Shown piece after piece: positions 10,322-20,304 of a stretch of 64,000 nt of DNA. The translations under genes and the position numbers were made by a program. The notes under the pieces were generated by a model. It saw nothing but the letters and a program-made list of their open reading frames with translations, ran no database searches and was not told where the DNA came from. How positions within the stretch are numbered: position 1 is the first letter of the stretch; the number at the start of each line of letters is the position of its first letter. Origin of the DNA: Bremia lactucae (taxonomy: Eukaryota > Oomycota > Peronosporomycetes > Peronosporales > Peronosporaceae); assembly GCF_004359215.1 (NCBI RefSeq), contig NC_090628.1, positions 1,806,522-1,870,521 on the forward strand, written 5' to 3'.

Positions 10322-10807
10322 TAGATGATCGTTGACAAGGTATATACATACAGATTACTTTTATTTGAATGTCATCACTGCTTCCATAAACCACATATTA
10401 AGTCTTCTTCAGATGCCTAGAACCTCTTGAAGCTGTCTTCGACACGCTGAATCAAGCTCGCTGCAGCAGCTGAGGGCTATGTTACAACAAACCAGAGTAC
10501 TTAGTGTGTTGGGTGAGGTCGCTTGCGCGCCCCCCACAATTACCTCACTGCACGCAAGAGAAGCAGGTTTAATCGCTTCCTCGCTGTGCTAGGTGTGTGT
10601 CTAAGTAGAGCGTGGCCGCAATACGACGTGCCCGCCTACATAGATGATCGTTGACAAGGTATATACATACAGATTACTTTATTTGAATGTCATCACTGCT
10701 TCCATAAACCACATATTAAGTCTTCTTCAGATGCCTAGAACCTCTTGAAGCTGTCTTCGACACGCTGAATCAAGCTCGCTGCAGCAGCTGAGGGCTATGT
10801 TACAACA
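10171..10807 (+). repeat. 319-bp tandem duplication
   Basis: 10171-10489 is repeated from 10490 to about 10807. Only two differences are visible: GAAGCATG/GAAGCAGG and one T fewer in a T run. Each unit holds the right half of the family E LTR plus about 168 bp of flanking DNA, so the duplication followed LTR insertion. Confidence 0.95.
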
Positions 10808-11219
10808 AGCAAGAGCTCCAAGAGGGTTTGTTCTAAGAAGTATAATATTACAAACGCTGACCAATCATAGGCCTTCAAATCCAATCACTTGTTTAATACA
10901 TGAGAGGTGAAGGCCATTAGTGGAAACTGAAGGCTTATTATCAGCTCCCTTAGTAAAATGATCAAAAAATAGTAGCTTTTGTTTTCCTCAATTATTCCTC
11001 TTACAGGAAATTATTGTACACTCCGTTACAGTGTGCTTAAGCGATATAATTAGCGCTTTACCAGTATTGACGAGCTTGTCATTAGTCCACAAATTTAAAT
11101 CCATATTTCGTCTACGTTAAGAAGTCAAAAACCATTCATATATTTGGAACTATTCTTTTTTTTAAACATAATCAATGACAATTTCGATTATCAATCAGTG
11201 AACAATACAAGGCTCTGCG
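10808..11219. other. Upstream region of MRE11
   Basis: No gene seen. AT-rich intergenic sequence presumably containing the promoter and 5' leader of the following gene. Confidence 0.4.
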
Positions 11220-13826
11220 ATGTCGCGGGAAGATGGCCCGCTTGAAGCAGACACTTTGCGAGTGCTCTTGTCTACTGACAACCACCTCGGCTACGCAGAG
11301 AAGGATCCTGTGCGTGGAAATGACTCGTTCCGCTCCTTTCGTGAAATTCTTCAGCTAGCACAGCGTGAGCGCGTTGACCTATTGCTCTTGGGAGGCGATT
11401 TGTTTCACGAAAACAAGCCGAGCCGCCGGACACTATACGAAACCATGCGTCTATTACGGGCACACTGCATGGGAAATGGATCCGTAAACTTTCAAGTTGT
11501 GAGTGATCAGAGCGTTAACTTCCCCAACTTTGGCGTCGTAAATTTTGAGGATCCCAACTACAATGTCGAACTGCCAATTTTTAGCATTCACGGAAATCAC
11601 GACGATCCAGCACGGGAAGGAGGTGGGAATTTCACGCAATCCCTGGCGGCGCTAGATTTGTTAAGTGCCGCTAATTTGATAAATTATTTTGGGAAAAGTG
11701 ACAAAGTTGACGCGGTCGAGGTGTTTCCGGTGCTACTTACCAAGGGTAGCACGAGGGTTGCAATCTATGGCTTAGGTAATATGAGAGATGAGAGATTAAA
11801 TAGAATGTTCGCACAGGGCAAAGTGGTGTTTCGACGGCCTGCAGAACATGCAGAGGAGTGGTTCAGTATTTTCGTGGTGCACCAGAATCGAGACGACAAA
11901 GGACGAGGAAGCAAAAACTGCGTTCCAGAGAGTGTTATCCCGAATTTTATTGATCTTGTAGTTTGGGGTCATGAGCACGAATCCCAGATCGACGTTCAAG
12001 AGAGTGTGAAAGGGGATTTTTTTATCACGCAGCCTGGATCGTCGGTTGCGACGTCGCTTGTGGAAGGAGAAGCTAAACCTAAATCTGTGGCCGTTGTAGA
12101 GATTCATGGCCGAAGCTTTCGCATGACAACCTCAGAGCTGCAGACAGTGCGGCCTTTTAAAATAAGTGAAGTCATATTAAGTGAGATTGAAAACTTAGAG
12201 CCGAACGATCCTGATGTGGCAGAACATATCAGCGAATACTTGGAAGGAAGAGTTATTGAATTGCTACATGAGGCTGAGCTAGAGCGACAAGATCGAGCGA
12301 AAGAACGTGCAAAAGCACGCGATAAACGGCAACACGAAAGTCCATTTCCGCTGCCAGAAGATGCAAGCGGAGACAATATAAAAGAATTGGTGCTGATCCG
12401 TTTGCGTGTGGAGCATACAGGCTTTCCTGTGATAGTGAATCAACGGTTTGGCGCAATGTTTGTCGGCAAGGTAGCCAACCCTAATGATATTCTTTTGTTC
12501 TTCCGAAGGAAGAAACATTCCATTAATGCGCTCGACAAAAAAGCTGTACTGGAGCTGGAAAAGACACTTCTAGGCCGACCTGTCCGACCGCCTCCACTAG
12601 CAGCGGTGACCATCGAAGACATCTTAAGCAATCAATTGTGTATGCCCGAGCGCAAGCTTGTGCTTCTTCCTGACGCTCAACTTGGGATCGCGCTGGAAAA
12701 ATTTACTCGTAAAAACAATTCATCGGCAATTCAAGAATTTGTGGATAATGTCCTTCACGAGACACAACATGAATTGGGGTCAAAGAGTAGTGCCAAGTCA
12801 ACACAGGACATTTTAAACGTTGTTGGTAAAAAGAAAGAGCAAACTGATGCTTTGCATGCACTTGATAGGATGGAAAATGCAGAGTTTAGTATCGAAAAGC
12901 GAGAAAGCATGTCCGGAAACAATTTGCCAATGAACGAACTCGATTTGAGACAAGACAAGAGTGACAAAACTCCGGCAAAGTCTTCAAATAGGCGTTCTGG
13001 CACACCGAAAGTTTCACGGACCAAAATGGCGACGTCAAGAAGAAAAGTCAATCGAAATTCTGATTTGTTTGACCTTGTAGATGATAGTGATGCTAATTCA
13101 CCTTCGGAACAGGCAAACTTATCGAAAGATGTTTTAATTCGTTCTACAAGAACTAAAACGGCAAAGACTAGAAACGCACTAGGCTTTGATAAAGAAGATT
13201 TCAGTGATGCCTTAGCTGAAGATGATGGCGATGAGGATTTCAAACTACAGGACGATAGCGACGACGAAGAACAATCTACTCCCACTTCTAAAGTTAAACC
13301 TCGCAAGAAATTGTCAACACCATTGAAGAAAGCAACAAAAGCTGCATCTAATCGAAAGAGGCTACGCAGTGCATCGGATTATCAACACAATGAAGTCTCT
13401 GTAGGTGTGCCTACTTGGATTGAAGCGTCTCGTACTTCGCAAGGAAGCATAGCATTTGATTTATGCTCGGAGTCGGAGCACGAAGAATCTGCACCTACAA
13501 AGCGAGCGAAGCAGACCATGACCAAAAGTTCTCAGCCCCATAAATTTCACAGTATCTTCAAGAGACAACACGAAAAGAATGATGACGATGATATTGAAGA
13601 AGATCGGCAATTCACGCAACTAACAGACGAGCGTAGCGAAGGCAACATCTGGCCGTCACAATCTCAGTCCGAATCACTCATGACCGGAACAACGACGCGG
13701 CGCAAATTGCCGTTGTCCATGGTGACCGCTTCACAGTCTCAATCTCGCGAAGTGTCGCGTAAAACAGCCTCATCAGCTGCTCGTCAAAGTTGGGGTCGTT
13801 CTCGCCAGCAGCGGAAGACAAGTTAA
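11220..13826 (+). CDS. MRE11: MRE11 double-strand break repair nuclease
   Basis: 868 residues, intronless. MRE11 is the Mn-dependent nuclease of the MRE11-RAD50-NBS1 complex, acting in the nucleus on DNA double-strand breaks and telomeres. The phosphodiesterase motifs are all present in order: TDNHLGY (~residue 19), GGDLFHENKPSR (~58), GNHDDP (~124), VVHQNRDD (~219) and WGHEHE (~248). The MRE11 DNA-binding/capping region follows to ~residue 500 (VLIRLRVEHTGFP, NQRFGAMFVGKVANP). The C-terminal ~330 residues are low-complexity, with acidic stretches, Lys/Arg clusters and several SQ/TQ dipeptides near the end, as in other eukaryotic MRE11 tails that are targets of ATM/ATR-type kinases. Length is within the usual eukaryotic range, and the start is the first ATG before the first motif. 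Confidence 0.97.
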   Translation: MSREDGPLEADTLRVLLSTDNHLGYAEKDPVRGNDSFRSFREILQLAQRERVDLLLLGGDLFHENKPSRRTLYETMRLLRAHCMGNGSVNFQVVSDQSVNFPNFGVVNFEDPNYNVELPIFSIHGNHDDPAREGGGNFTQSLAALDLLSAANLINYFGKSDKVDAVEVFPVLLTKGSTRVAIYGLGNMRDERLNRMFAQGKVVFRRPAEHAEEWFSIFVVHQNRDDKGRGSKNCVPESVIPNFIDLVVWGHEHESQIDVQESVKGDFFITQPGSSVATSLVEGEAKPKSVAVVEIHGRSFRMTTSELQTVRPFKISEVILSEIENLEPNDPDVAEHISEYLEGRVIELLHEAELERQDRAKERAKARDKRQHESPFPLPEDASGDNIKELVLIRLRVEHTGFPVIVNQRFGAMFVGKVANPNDILLFFRRKKHSINALDKKAVLELEKTLLGRPVRPPPLAAVTIEDILSNQLCMPERKLVLLPDAQLGIALEKFTRKNNSSAIQEFVDNVLHETQHELGSKSSAKSTQDILNVVGKKKEQTDALHALDRMENAEFSIEKRESMSGNNLPMNELDLRQDKSDKTPAKSSNRRSGTPKVSRTKMATSRRKVNRNSDLFDLVDDSDANSPSEQANLSKDVLIRSTRTKTAKTRNALGFDKEDFSDALAEDDGDEDFKLQDDSDDEEQSTPTSKVKPRKKLSTPLKKATKAASNRKRLRSASDYQHNEVSVGVPTWIEASRTSQGSIAFDLCSESEHEESAPTKRAKQTMTKSSQPHKFHSIFKRQHEKNDDDDIEEDRQFTQLTDERSEGNIWPSQSQSESLMTGTTTRRKLPLSMVTASQSQSREVSRKTASSAARQSWGRSRQQRKTS

Positions 13827-14009
13827 TTTAGTTAATAAGATATCTGCCATTGTATGTCGGAGCCTATGTGTGCTGTTTGTGGCAGGGGATTTTCGTTCAT
13901 TGATTATTATGGTGGTTGGTGGTCAATACGGATAGAAGTTCTCTTGCTTGGAAGAAGAGCCCACCTCCCATTACATTTGATTGATTTTATCGAGATACCG
14001 ATCGTTCCA

Positions 14010-15354
14010 CTAATCTGTGCTCTCTAGAAGTTCTCGAGGTGGAGTCTTGGGCAAACTCGAGCTAAGCTCCTCATCCTTAGCAGTGTCCTGTCGCACCCAC
14101 GTCTTGTTTTGAAAGCGTGGACGCATTTGCGAGGAATAAAACGGGTTTCGTGGCGCCAAAACGGAATTCGATCCACCTGCTCCATCTTCTGTTGCATCCA
14201 ATACCGGCTGATTTTCATTGTCTTTTGCTGCCTCCGCCTTAACAACATTCGGGTTCACCCACGTCCGATTCTGAAATGGTCGATTGCCGTGAGGACCAGC
14301 TTGCATAGGATGGGGGTAGCTGCGGCCATCATACGGTGGCATCCCTTGCGGTGGAAAGCCCATAGCGAACGTATTCATAGGACCGTAACCTGGCGGAGGG
14401 TAGAACATTGGACCACCGTAAGGCTGGCAAAGCATGTAAAGTAAGATATTGATCAACCGATTGAACATCAAGAATAATCATTACCGGAGGGTACACTCCA
14501 AAACCCATTGGACCGTTTTGAAAACCCATTGATGGGCCCAAGCTGTGGTTTTGACCGTGGCCTTGCTTACCTCTCGAGCTATCTTTGTCTGAGGAAAGTG
14601 GCAAAGGTGGTGCGTCGTTACGGAAGCCATCGTTTCTCTGCCTTCCCTTTTTGTCTACATCCTCCACGTTATCAAAGCGGTCCTTTCTTCGATTCTGACG
14701 TCCTCCTCCGTGCTGATACTCCTCGTCGTGGTCCCCACGTTGCTTCTTGTGTCCACCTAAGGTGTCACGAGCGTCGAGCTCCGCCTGGTCAATGTTTACT
14801 GGGGGGCCTAGTCGCTGAGACAATCGACCTCCGCTTTCTTTGCCACTATCGCGTTCATGTCCTCGCCGTTTATTTCCTGTCGATCTTGCTTCATCGCGTT
14901 GATGGCGATCCTCCTTTTTCAGAGACACAAAAGAAGACTTCTTAGAGGTTGGAGAATGCTCCACAACACCGAAGCGCCGAGCTCGTCGAGCAATCACATC
15001 GTCCGCGTCAGTCTTAGACGGATACAGAGAACGAATGGTGCCTCGATTACCACCGAGCGACACTGTCTTCTTTGTAGACACTTCGGATGACGATGACGAT
15101 AAAACTTTTAAGCTGATGACGCGTTGATTGTCCTCCTTCGTCTCAGAAGCCTGCTCTTCCTGCATAGTTGCCTCTTCTACTTGAGGTTTCGAAACCTCTT
15201 CAGCCGATCTTTCATTAATTGACTCAGCAGCTTGAGCCTCAAACTTAGGCAGTAGCTGACTAAGCCAGGCCACAAATTGATCAGCCGACTCATCGCCAAT
15301 GAAGTCAACGAGGTCGTGGGCGATCTGCTCCATATTCTTCTTATTGCCCACCAT
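14010..15354 (-). CDS. Low-complexity, probably RNA-associated protein, two exons
   Basis: Exon 1 is 15354-14485 and exon 2 14423-14010; the 61-bp intron (14424-14484) starts GTAATG, ends TTGCCAG, and splices in frame to YPP/PYGGPMFYPPPGYG, giving 427 residues. The first ~40 residues look helical and PWI/Nab2-like (IAHDLVDFIGDESADQFVAWL). The middle is rich in Arg, Asp, Lys and Ser. The C-terminal part is Pro/Gly/Met-rich with two copies of an FQN[RK]TWV motif. This build resembles mRNA-processing factors (RBM26/27- or Nab2-type proteins), but I cannot assign an orthologue. Start is the first ATG; an upstream in-frame GTG at 15363 is not used. Convergent with MRE11, 3' ends 183 bp apart. Confidence 0.75.
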
Positions 15355-15663
15355 CACGATCACATATTCCTATAGATGGCGCCGTCAAAGAGTAAAAAAT
15401 ACACAAACACGGACGTCATGCCTCTGTACTTCTTTAATCTGGGGTGGCGCATCCTCGTATCCTAACTGGGGGCCCGGTTTAGGCCTTGACTTAGCGTCTT
15501 TTCATATGTAATGTAAAGACGGACAAAGCTCTATCGTCACCCCCAGCCACTCGAGCCATATATTCGCTACCTTCAGTCAATATGCTGATGAAGACTCTAT
15601 GCGCAGTGAAGCTCGCTCTCTCTGGCAGAGATTACGGTGCGAAGGAACGCCACCCCTTCACGG

Positions 15664-15813
15664 CTAAATAATCGACGTACGCACCGCCATAACGTTGTCT
15701 ACTTCAACCCCAAGCATGTCTGTCAGCTTCTCTCTTGTCCTAATTCCTATCTCCTTCTTCCACGCATCTCTAAGGGCCAGTGGGAAGACGTAACTCTTAG
15801 AGTAGGATGTCAT
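15664..15813 (-). CDS. Small unassigned ORF (49 aa)
   Basis: ATG at 15813 opens MTSYSKSYVFPLALRDAW, followed by a charged helical stretch and a stop at 15664. Composition is protein-like and the frame is open further upstream, so it could be a last exon. No family recognised; may be chance. Confidence 0.2.
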   Translation of the reverse strand: MTSYSKSYVFPLALRDAWKKEIGIRTREKLTDMLGVEVDNVMAVRTSII

Positions 15814-16245
15814 CTTTGCGAGTGCGGCACCTGTCGTTTGCAAAGATAATGGGCAACAAAGTACAGTGATGGACACAATAGAATTAGAACAGTGTCAGAG
15901 CCTCGCTCGTGTGACAGAGCTTGCAACTAATATTATTTTAGAGACGCCTTGTAAAACTGCGTTATGATAATGATGGCGGTAAATAAATAATTAGGCATAT
16001 CCGACAGCAAGCTTTAAAAACTGATGTAGAGTCAGAAGTCATGAGGGCGTGTAGTATCTATCATTGGATCGGTACTGGCCGCACTCTACTCACTTCGACA
16101 ATATTAGGGTATCTTACTTTAAGTATGCCGATTTGTTGACCCTGACCCTGCCTCTGCTGTCGCAAACAAGCGCCGCGCTCGCTCTCACTAAGAGCTCAGT
16201 GCCACTTTAATTTTGTGAACTTAAGCCCCCATTTTTAAGGCTGCG
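15814..16245. other. Intergenic region upstream of the + strand membrane protein
   Basis: No full gene seen. A hydrophobic frame, LLTLTLPLLSQTSAALALTK at about 16133-16192, looks like a signal peptide and may belong to an unresolved first exon of the downstream gene. Confidence 0.3.
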
Positions 16246-18186
16246 ATGTCCGCGCACTCGTCGGACATCTGTGGCATTAATGTGACTGAGCTATATCTGA
16301 ATGACCCGGGCAATAACCAGGAACCAGCAGGATACGTCCTGTGCTCGGATATGGGCAATACGTGCATTAAGAATACCTGCAGCTGTCGAAGGGCCGCGCA
16401 TGCCGAAGTAGATGGGTCCACTAAATACTTTGGAGTCTGCATCATTCTTCAACAAGGAAAGGAATGCGTCGCAAGCGGAGATGAATACTTAACGTGTGCA
16501 GTTAGTTCCGGTACGAACATGCTGAATGAAAATAGCGTCGCGACTAGCAACCCCAGCACCAACACCAAGGCAATTACAGAGAGCAATACAAAGCCGTTAA
16601 CAAGTGAGAGTTCCAGTCCTGATGACGTCATGGCGACAGAAGCAAGGACCGCCGCCTCCTCCGCCACGTTGAGCACGACCATCACGGTAGTTATCATCGT
16701 TGTCGCGGTCGTATTCGTGGCGCTGCTCTCGTGGGTCGTACGCTCTTTCTGCAAGCGACGCTCGTCTAAGGACAGCAAATTTGCGTCCCGACGAAATCGC
16801 AATGGCCCCAATACCAGCGCTGACGCAACGTCACCGACATATATAACTGGCACTTCGTCTACCACGCCGCCCTTCCCGGCGTTCGACCGACGAGCTCGTG
16901 AGATACAGTCGCCAACATCTAAAAGTCGCGGAGGACGTGGAGGTCGAGGCGCCCCTAGTGTCCACGATTCGTCGTCTGGACGCGACCGACGAAATCAAGA
17001 CATTGACGCTTACTTAGCTCAAGGTGGAAGCCGGGATGTAACCAGGGACAGTCGTAATCAACGAAATCCGGAAATAGACGCGCCGTTTCTACCGCTTGGT
17101 CCCCGGCGTGAGCCAACCTCTGGTCGTGGTCGCCGGAATCCAGAAACGGATTCTTCGGTCACACCGCTCGGACGCCGCGAACCGACTTCAGGTCAAGGCA
17201 GGCAAAATAGTGGCTATGATGCTGACGGATTTCGAAGTTTTAAGGAGCCAGCACTGCAGCGCGAACCAACGTCAGGGCGCGGTCAGGCAGATGCAATGCG
17301 TTCACAGCCGCGTGATCAGCGTAATAAGCAGAATCAGCCATCCAGGCCCGTGGAAAAAATTGCAACAGAGCCTTCGGGCGGCACGGTATACACTGGTCGC
17401 AACACTTACGACAGAGTGGCGCAATTTGCTCAATTAGCAGCGTTCGAGGCACCTCCTCCCTTGCCTCCTCGGCCTCAGAAACCCATTCAGCCGGTGCCCA
17501 TGGCTAATTTAGTGTCCAAGAATACTCGAGCGCCCCAACCTGCTCGACCTGCTCGAACTGTACCAGAGTGCTCAGCCTTCCACGTTCCAGACAACCCGTC
17601 ACCTACATACCATGACATTCTGTCTCCAAAGACGGCGAGGTCGCTGGCGCCATCAATTGCATCTCAAGCGACTACTGTAGTTGCAGCAGGACGCAATCGA
17701 CCCACTCCTCTTCAGCAGAACCGACGACCACCATATACGAACGCTCCGTCTTCGTATTATCAGCCGGGCTTGACTCATCAAAACAATACAAATGCTGAAA
17801 GTCACGGACTCAGTCTTAACGACAGCAATTACGACGAAAGCGATTATGGCAACAGTCGATACAATGAAAGCAACTATCGAGGAAAGTATAAGGGCCAGAC
17901 GAATTACGACGACTCGTTTGTAAGCGAAGTTAGCTCGATGGCGTGGTCAGAAGCCTCGGGACTCAGCGAAGACAGCTACTACCGTGCGGTGCCGACTAGC
18001 ACTGCTCGGATACCTGTCATCGAGCCAACCCACGATGATGACGACGCGCATAGTGCCGACGGCTATTCGGATTGGAGTCATTCTTCCGATGCATTCCGCA
18101 GCACAGCAGCATCGGACATGTCCTTGTTCTCGGTAAATTCGGACTTTAACGACTCCACGAGCGACTTCAAAGAGCGCGAGTTCTAG
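16246..18186 (+). CDS. Single-pass membrane protein with 8-Cys ectodomain (paralogue A)
   Basis: 646 residues, no recognised family. Residues 9-84 contain eight Cys in the pattern C-x23-C-x6-C-x4-C-x-C-x17-C-x8-C-x9-C with a CSCRR core. A Ser/Thr-rich stalk follows, then one hydrophobic segment (~144-165, VVIIVVAVVFVALLSWVV) and a basic stop-transfer CKRR. The ~480-residue cytoplasmic tail is disordered and carries four repeats of REPTSG[RQ]G, a Pro-rich stretch (EAPPPLPPRPQKP, SH3-ligand-like) and Tyr/Asn/Ser/Asp repeats near the end. No signal peptide follows the ATG, unlike its neighbour, and an in-frame stop lies 24 bases upstream, so a first exon may be missing. Tail-to-tail with a gene of the same architecture at 18358-20304. 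A surface receptor or adaptor role is inference. Confidence 0.8.
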   Translation: MSAHSSDICGINVTELYLNDPGNNQEPAGYVLCSDMGNTCIKNTCSCRRAAHAEVDGSTKYFGVCIILQQGKECVASGDEYLTCAVSSGTNMLNENSVATSNPSTNTKAITESNTKPLTSESSSPDDVMATEARTAASSATLSTTITVVIIVVAVVFVALLSWVVRSFCKRRSSKDSKFASRRNRNGPNTSADATSPTYITGTSSTTPPFPAFDRRAREIQSPTSKSRGGRGGRGAPSVHDSSSGRDRRNQDIDAYLAQGGSRDVTRDSRNQRNPEIDAPFLPLGPRREPTSGRGRRNPETDSSVTPLGRREPTSGQGRQNSGYDADGFRSFKEPALQREPTSGRGQADAMRSQPRDQRNKQNQPSRPVEKIATEPSGGTVYTGRNTYDRVAQFAQLAAFEAPPPLPPRPQKPIQPVPMANLVSKNTRAPQPARPARTVPECSAFHVPDNPSPTYHDILSPKTARSLAPSIASQATTVVAAGRNRPTPLQQNRRPPYTNAPSSYYQPGLTHQNNTNAESHGLSLNDSNYDESDYGNSRYNESNYRGKYKGQTNYDDSFVSEVSSMAWSEASGLSEDSYYRAVPTSTARIPVIEPTHDDDDAHSADGYSDWSHSSDAFRSTAASDMSLFSVNSDFNDSTSDFKEREF

Positions 18187-18357
18187 GCCCAGCACATCAA
18201 ACAACCACTAAGATATGTAAATAATGTTAAATATGGGTGTCAGATCAAATTCTTTGTCAACTGGGCAACTCGAACACTCACCACATTATCATGAATCTGA
18301 AATCGTATTTTTGTCAATACTTCACAATTTAAGTAACATAAATTATTATACTAATCG

Positions 18358-20304
18358 CTATAAACTGCTTGACCCCATATCAAACGACATGGCAATACGG
18401 CTCGAATTGGTGCTCATCTCTGGTGAGTGCAGGTGCTCGCTCGCCTCCGTGTCACGACTGGTGTAATCAGAAATCGAAAGACTTGAGCTTAAGCTCGTGC
18501 CTTGGTCAGAGCTTAATAGACTTAAAGCAAAACTCGTGCTATCGTCAATGCTATTAATTGTGTCCACATGCTGTTCAACGAATTTTGAGTCTGTTAAGTC
18601 CTCGGAATTCGGCATAGATCCCATGCTACTTGTCTCACTTGAGTTTTGAAAAGATTCTGTTGAGCTCTCAATAGATTCGTACAGGCGCTCGCTAGTAGGT
18701 CGTACATAGTCGGAGCTCATGTTTGAGGAAAAGCTTGGTTGTGTGTTTGACGTATCAAAAATGGATTCGAATTGAAACGATGGCAAACCCTGCGATGCCG
18801 ATGGACCATGTGAAATATTAAATTGCAATTGTGAAGCAGGAATGGCGTTATAATAGCTGTTTTGGAGGACTTCACCGTTGCTGACCACAGCGCTTCCACT
18901 TCGTGCGTACATACCCGACATTATTCTTCCTCCCGTCTCAAAATATAATTGAGATTGTGGCCTTAAGACTGACGTAACATCGTCATTTACGCCCATTACG
19001 ACTATTGAAGTCAGTGGTGTGTTATCAATTGAGTCAGCAAATTCGTTTCTGTCATAAAGTTTTCTGTGAGAGATTTTTTCGTCGACACGATCAGTTGTTG
19101 GCGTCGCAAAGCAAGATATATCGTCAGAGGGTGTTCCAAGTTCATCGCTGGTTGTCTTATCCTTGCGGTGCATTGCAATGACAACCGCAAGGGAAGCTAT
19201 AATAGCAAAGCCACCAACAATGCTCAGCATCGCCTTCAATCGCGCTCGTGGCCAGCCTGACTCGGTGGCTGAACCGTTGTTGGTATCGAGATGATGAATT
19301 AATTTATCGTCTGATAGCTGATTTGAGGGCGTTTCGTCCGAGGTAGCGGTGCCGATTGGTCCTGGATGAGCTATACCGTCATCCCTAACATCATTTTTGC
19401 TGGTAATCACGAATGCTGGGCCTTTAGACGGCAATGAAGAATCCACCAACTCGGTGATGTTTTCAAATGCCGAGGACTTCGAGCTCAAATCAAATTCTAC
19501 TGAATTAGATATTATGTCCATGCTTCCGTTTAATTCCAAACTTGAGTCCATGCTTGTTGAAGCTAAACTCGATTCTGCACTCGTAACATTACGACCAGCG
19601 CAAGCATTATCCGCTGACGCTAAGTTTGATTCGGTACTTGCATAGGCACTACCGCACGCACTTAAGTCAAAATTTACTGACGCAGAGCTCGATTCTGAGC
19701 TAACAGTACTATAGCTACCGCTTGCACTTGAGTAGTCTACCAAGGCTGAGCTCGCGTCTTCATCGGCATCACTGCTGCTGATGAAAATGTCGGAATCATT
19801 GATTGGATTTGGGAGAATAATTAACGAGATCAAGTTTGCATTCGCAGAAATATCGCTGGCATTAGCAGTATCACTCTTGGAGCCATCATCAATACTGACG
19901 TTAGAAATGCAGTCCTCACCGAGACTCGAGCTGTCCTGTGCGCAAGAGAAGCTTGTGCTTCCGCAGAACTCTCTGTTCGACACGTTGCTGTTCACACATG
20001 CTGTTGCTTCTCCCAATTCGACGCATACTGCCCAAGCGACGATCACACCATTTACAACACCAACCTTCTTCTCGCGACAGGAGCAAATCTTGCAAATATC
20101 CGCATCGGTTTTCGTAGCTTTCGCACATTCCAGGTAGCCGACAGACGATGGGGAGTGTGAGTCATTAGTACTCATGATATAGTAGCTTTCCGACGCAAAT
20201 TCGCAAGCACCTAGCGTTAGATCAGTCGAAAACATTCCCACACAAAGCTGCAAAAACACTGCGATTGAAAGGCACTGCAACTGCCATTGCCAGCAGCGCT
20301 TCAT
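18358..20304 (-). CDS. Single-pass membrane protein with 8-Cys ectodomain (paralogue B)
   Basis: 648 residues. The N-terminus is a signal peptide (LSIAVFLQLCVG, residues ~12-23). Residues 34-114 carry eight Cys in the pattern C-x25-C-x10-C-x2-C-x-C-x17-C-x8-C-x10-C with a CSCRE core, nearly the spacing of the + strand neighbour. A long Ser/Asp/Ala-rich segment follows, then one membrane segment (~355-377, MLSIVGGFAIIASLAVVIAM), a basic HRKDK stop-transfer and a Ser-rich cytoplasmic tail with many Ser-Ser/Glu-Ser clusters. Family unknown; probably an oomycete-specific surface protein. Its 3' end is 171 bp from that of the paralogue, consistent with an old inverted duplication. Confidence 0.82.
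   Translation of the reverse strand: MKRCWQWQLQCLSIAVFLQLCVGMFSTDLTLGACEFASESYYIMSTNDSHSPSSVGYLECAKATKTDADICKICSCREKKVGVVNGVIVAWAVCVELGEATACVNSNVSNREFCGSTSFSCAQDSSSLGEDCISNVSIDDGSKSDTANASDISANANLISLIILPNPINDSDIFISSSDADEDASSALVDYSSASGSYSTVSSESSSASVNFDLSACGSAYASTESNLASADNACAGRNVTSAESSLASTSMDSSLELNGSMDIISNSVEFDLSSKSSAFENITELVDSSLPSKGPAFVITSKNDVRDDGIAHPGPIGTATSDETPSNQLSDDKLIHHLDTNNGSATESGWPRARLKAMLSIVGGFAIIASLAVVIAMHRKDKTTSDELGTPSDDISCFATPTTDRVDEKISHRKLYDRNEFADSIDNTPLTSIVVMGVNDDVTSVLRPQSQLYFETGGRIMSGMYARSGSAVVSNGEVLQNSYYNAIPASQLQFNISHGPSASQGLPSFQFESIFDTSNTQPSFSSNMSSDYVRPTSERLYESIESSTESFQNSSETSSMGSMPNSEDLTDSKFVEQHVDTINSIDDSTSFALSLLSSDQGTSLSSSLSISDYTSRDTEASEHLHSPEMSTNSSRIAMSFDMGSSSL

Noticed and set aside
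12755..13306. 183-residue minus-strand ORF inside MRE11
   Set aside because: Ser/Leu-rich shadow of the Asp/Lys/Ser-rich MRE11 tail; no independent motif or start.
18358..20304. Secreted effector (RXLR/Crinkler) candidates
   Set aside because: The only clear signal peptide belongs to a single-pass membrane protein; no RXLR-EER or LFLAK motif was found in any supported ORF.
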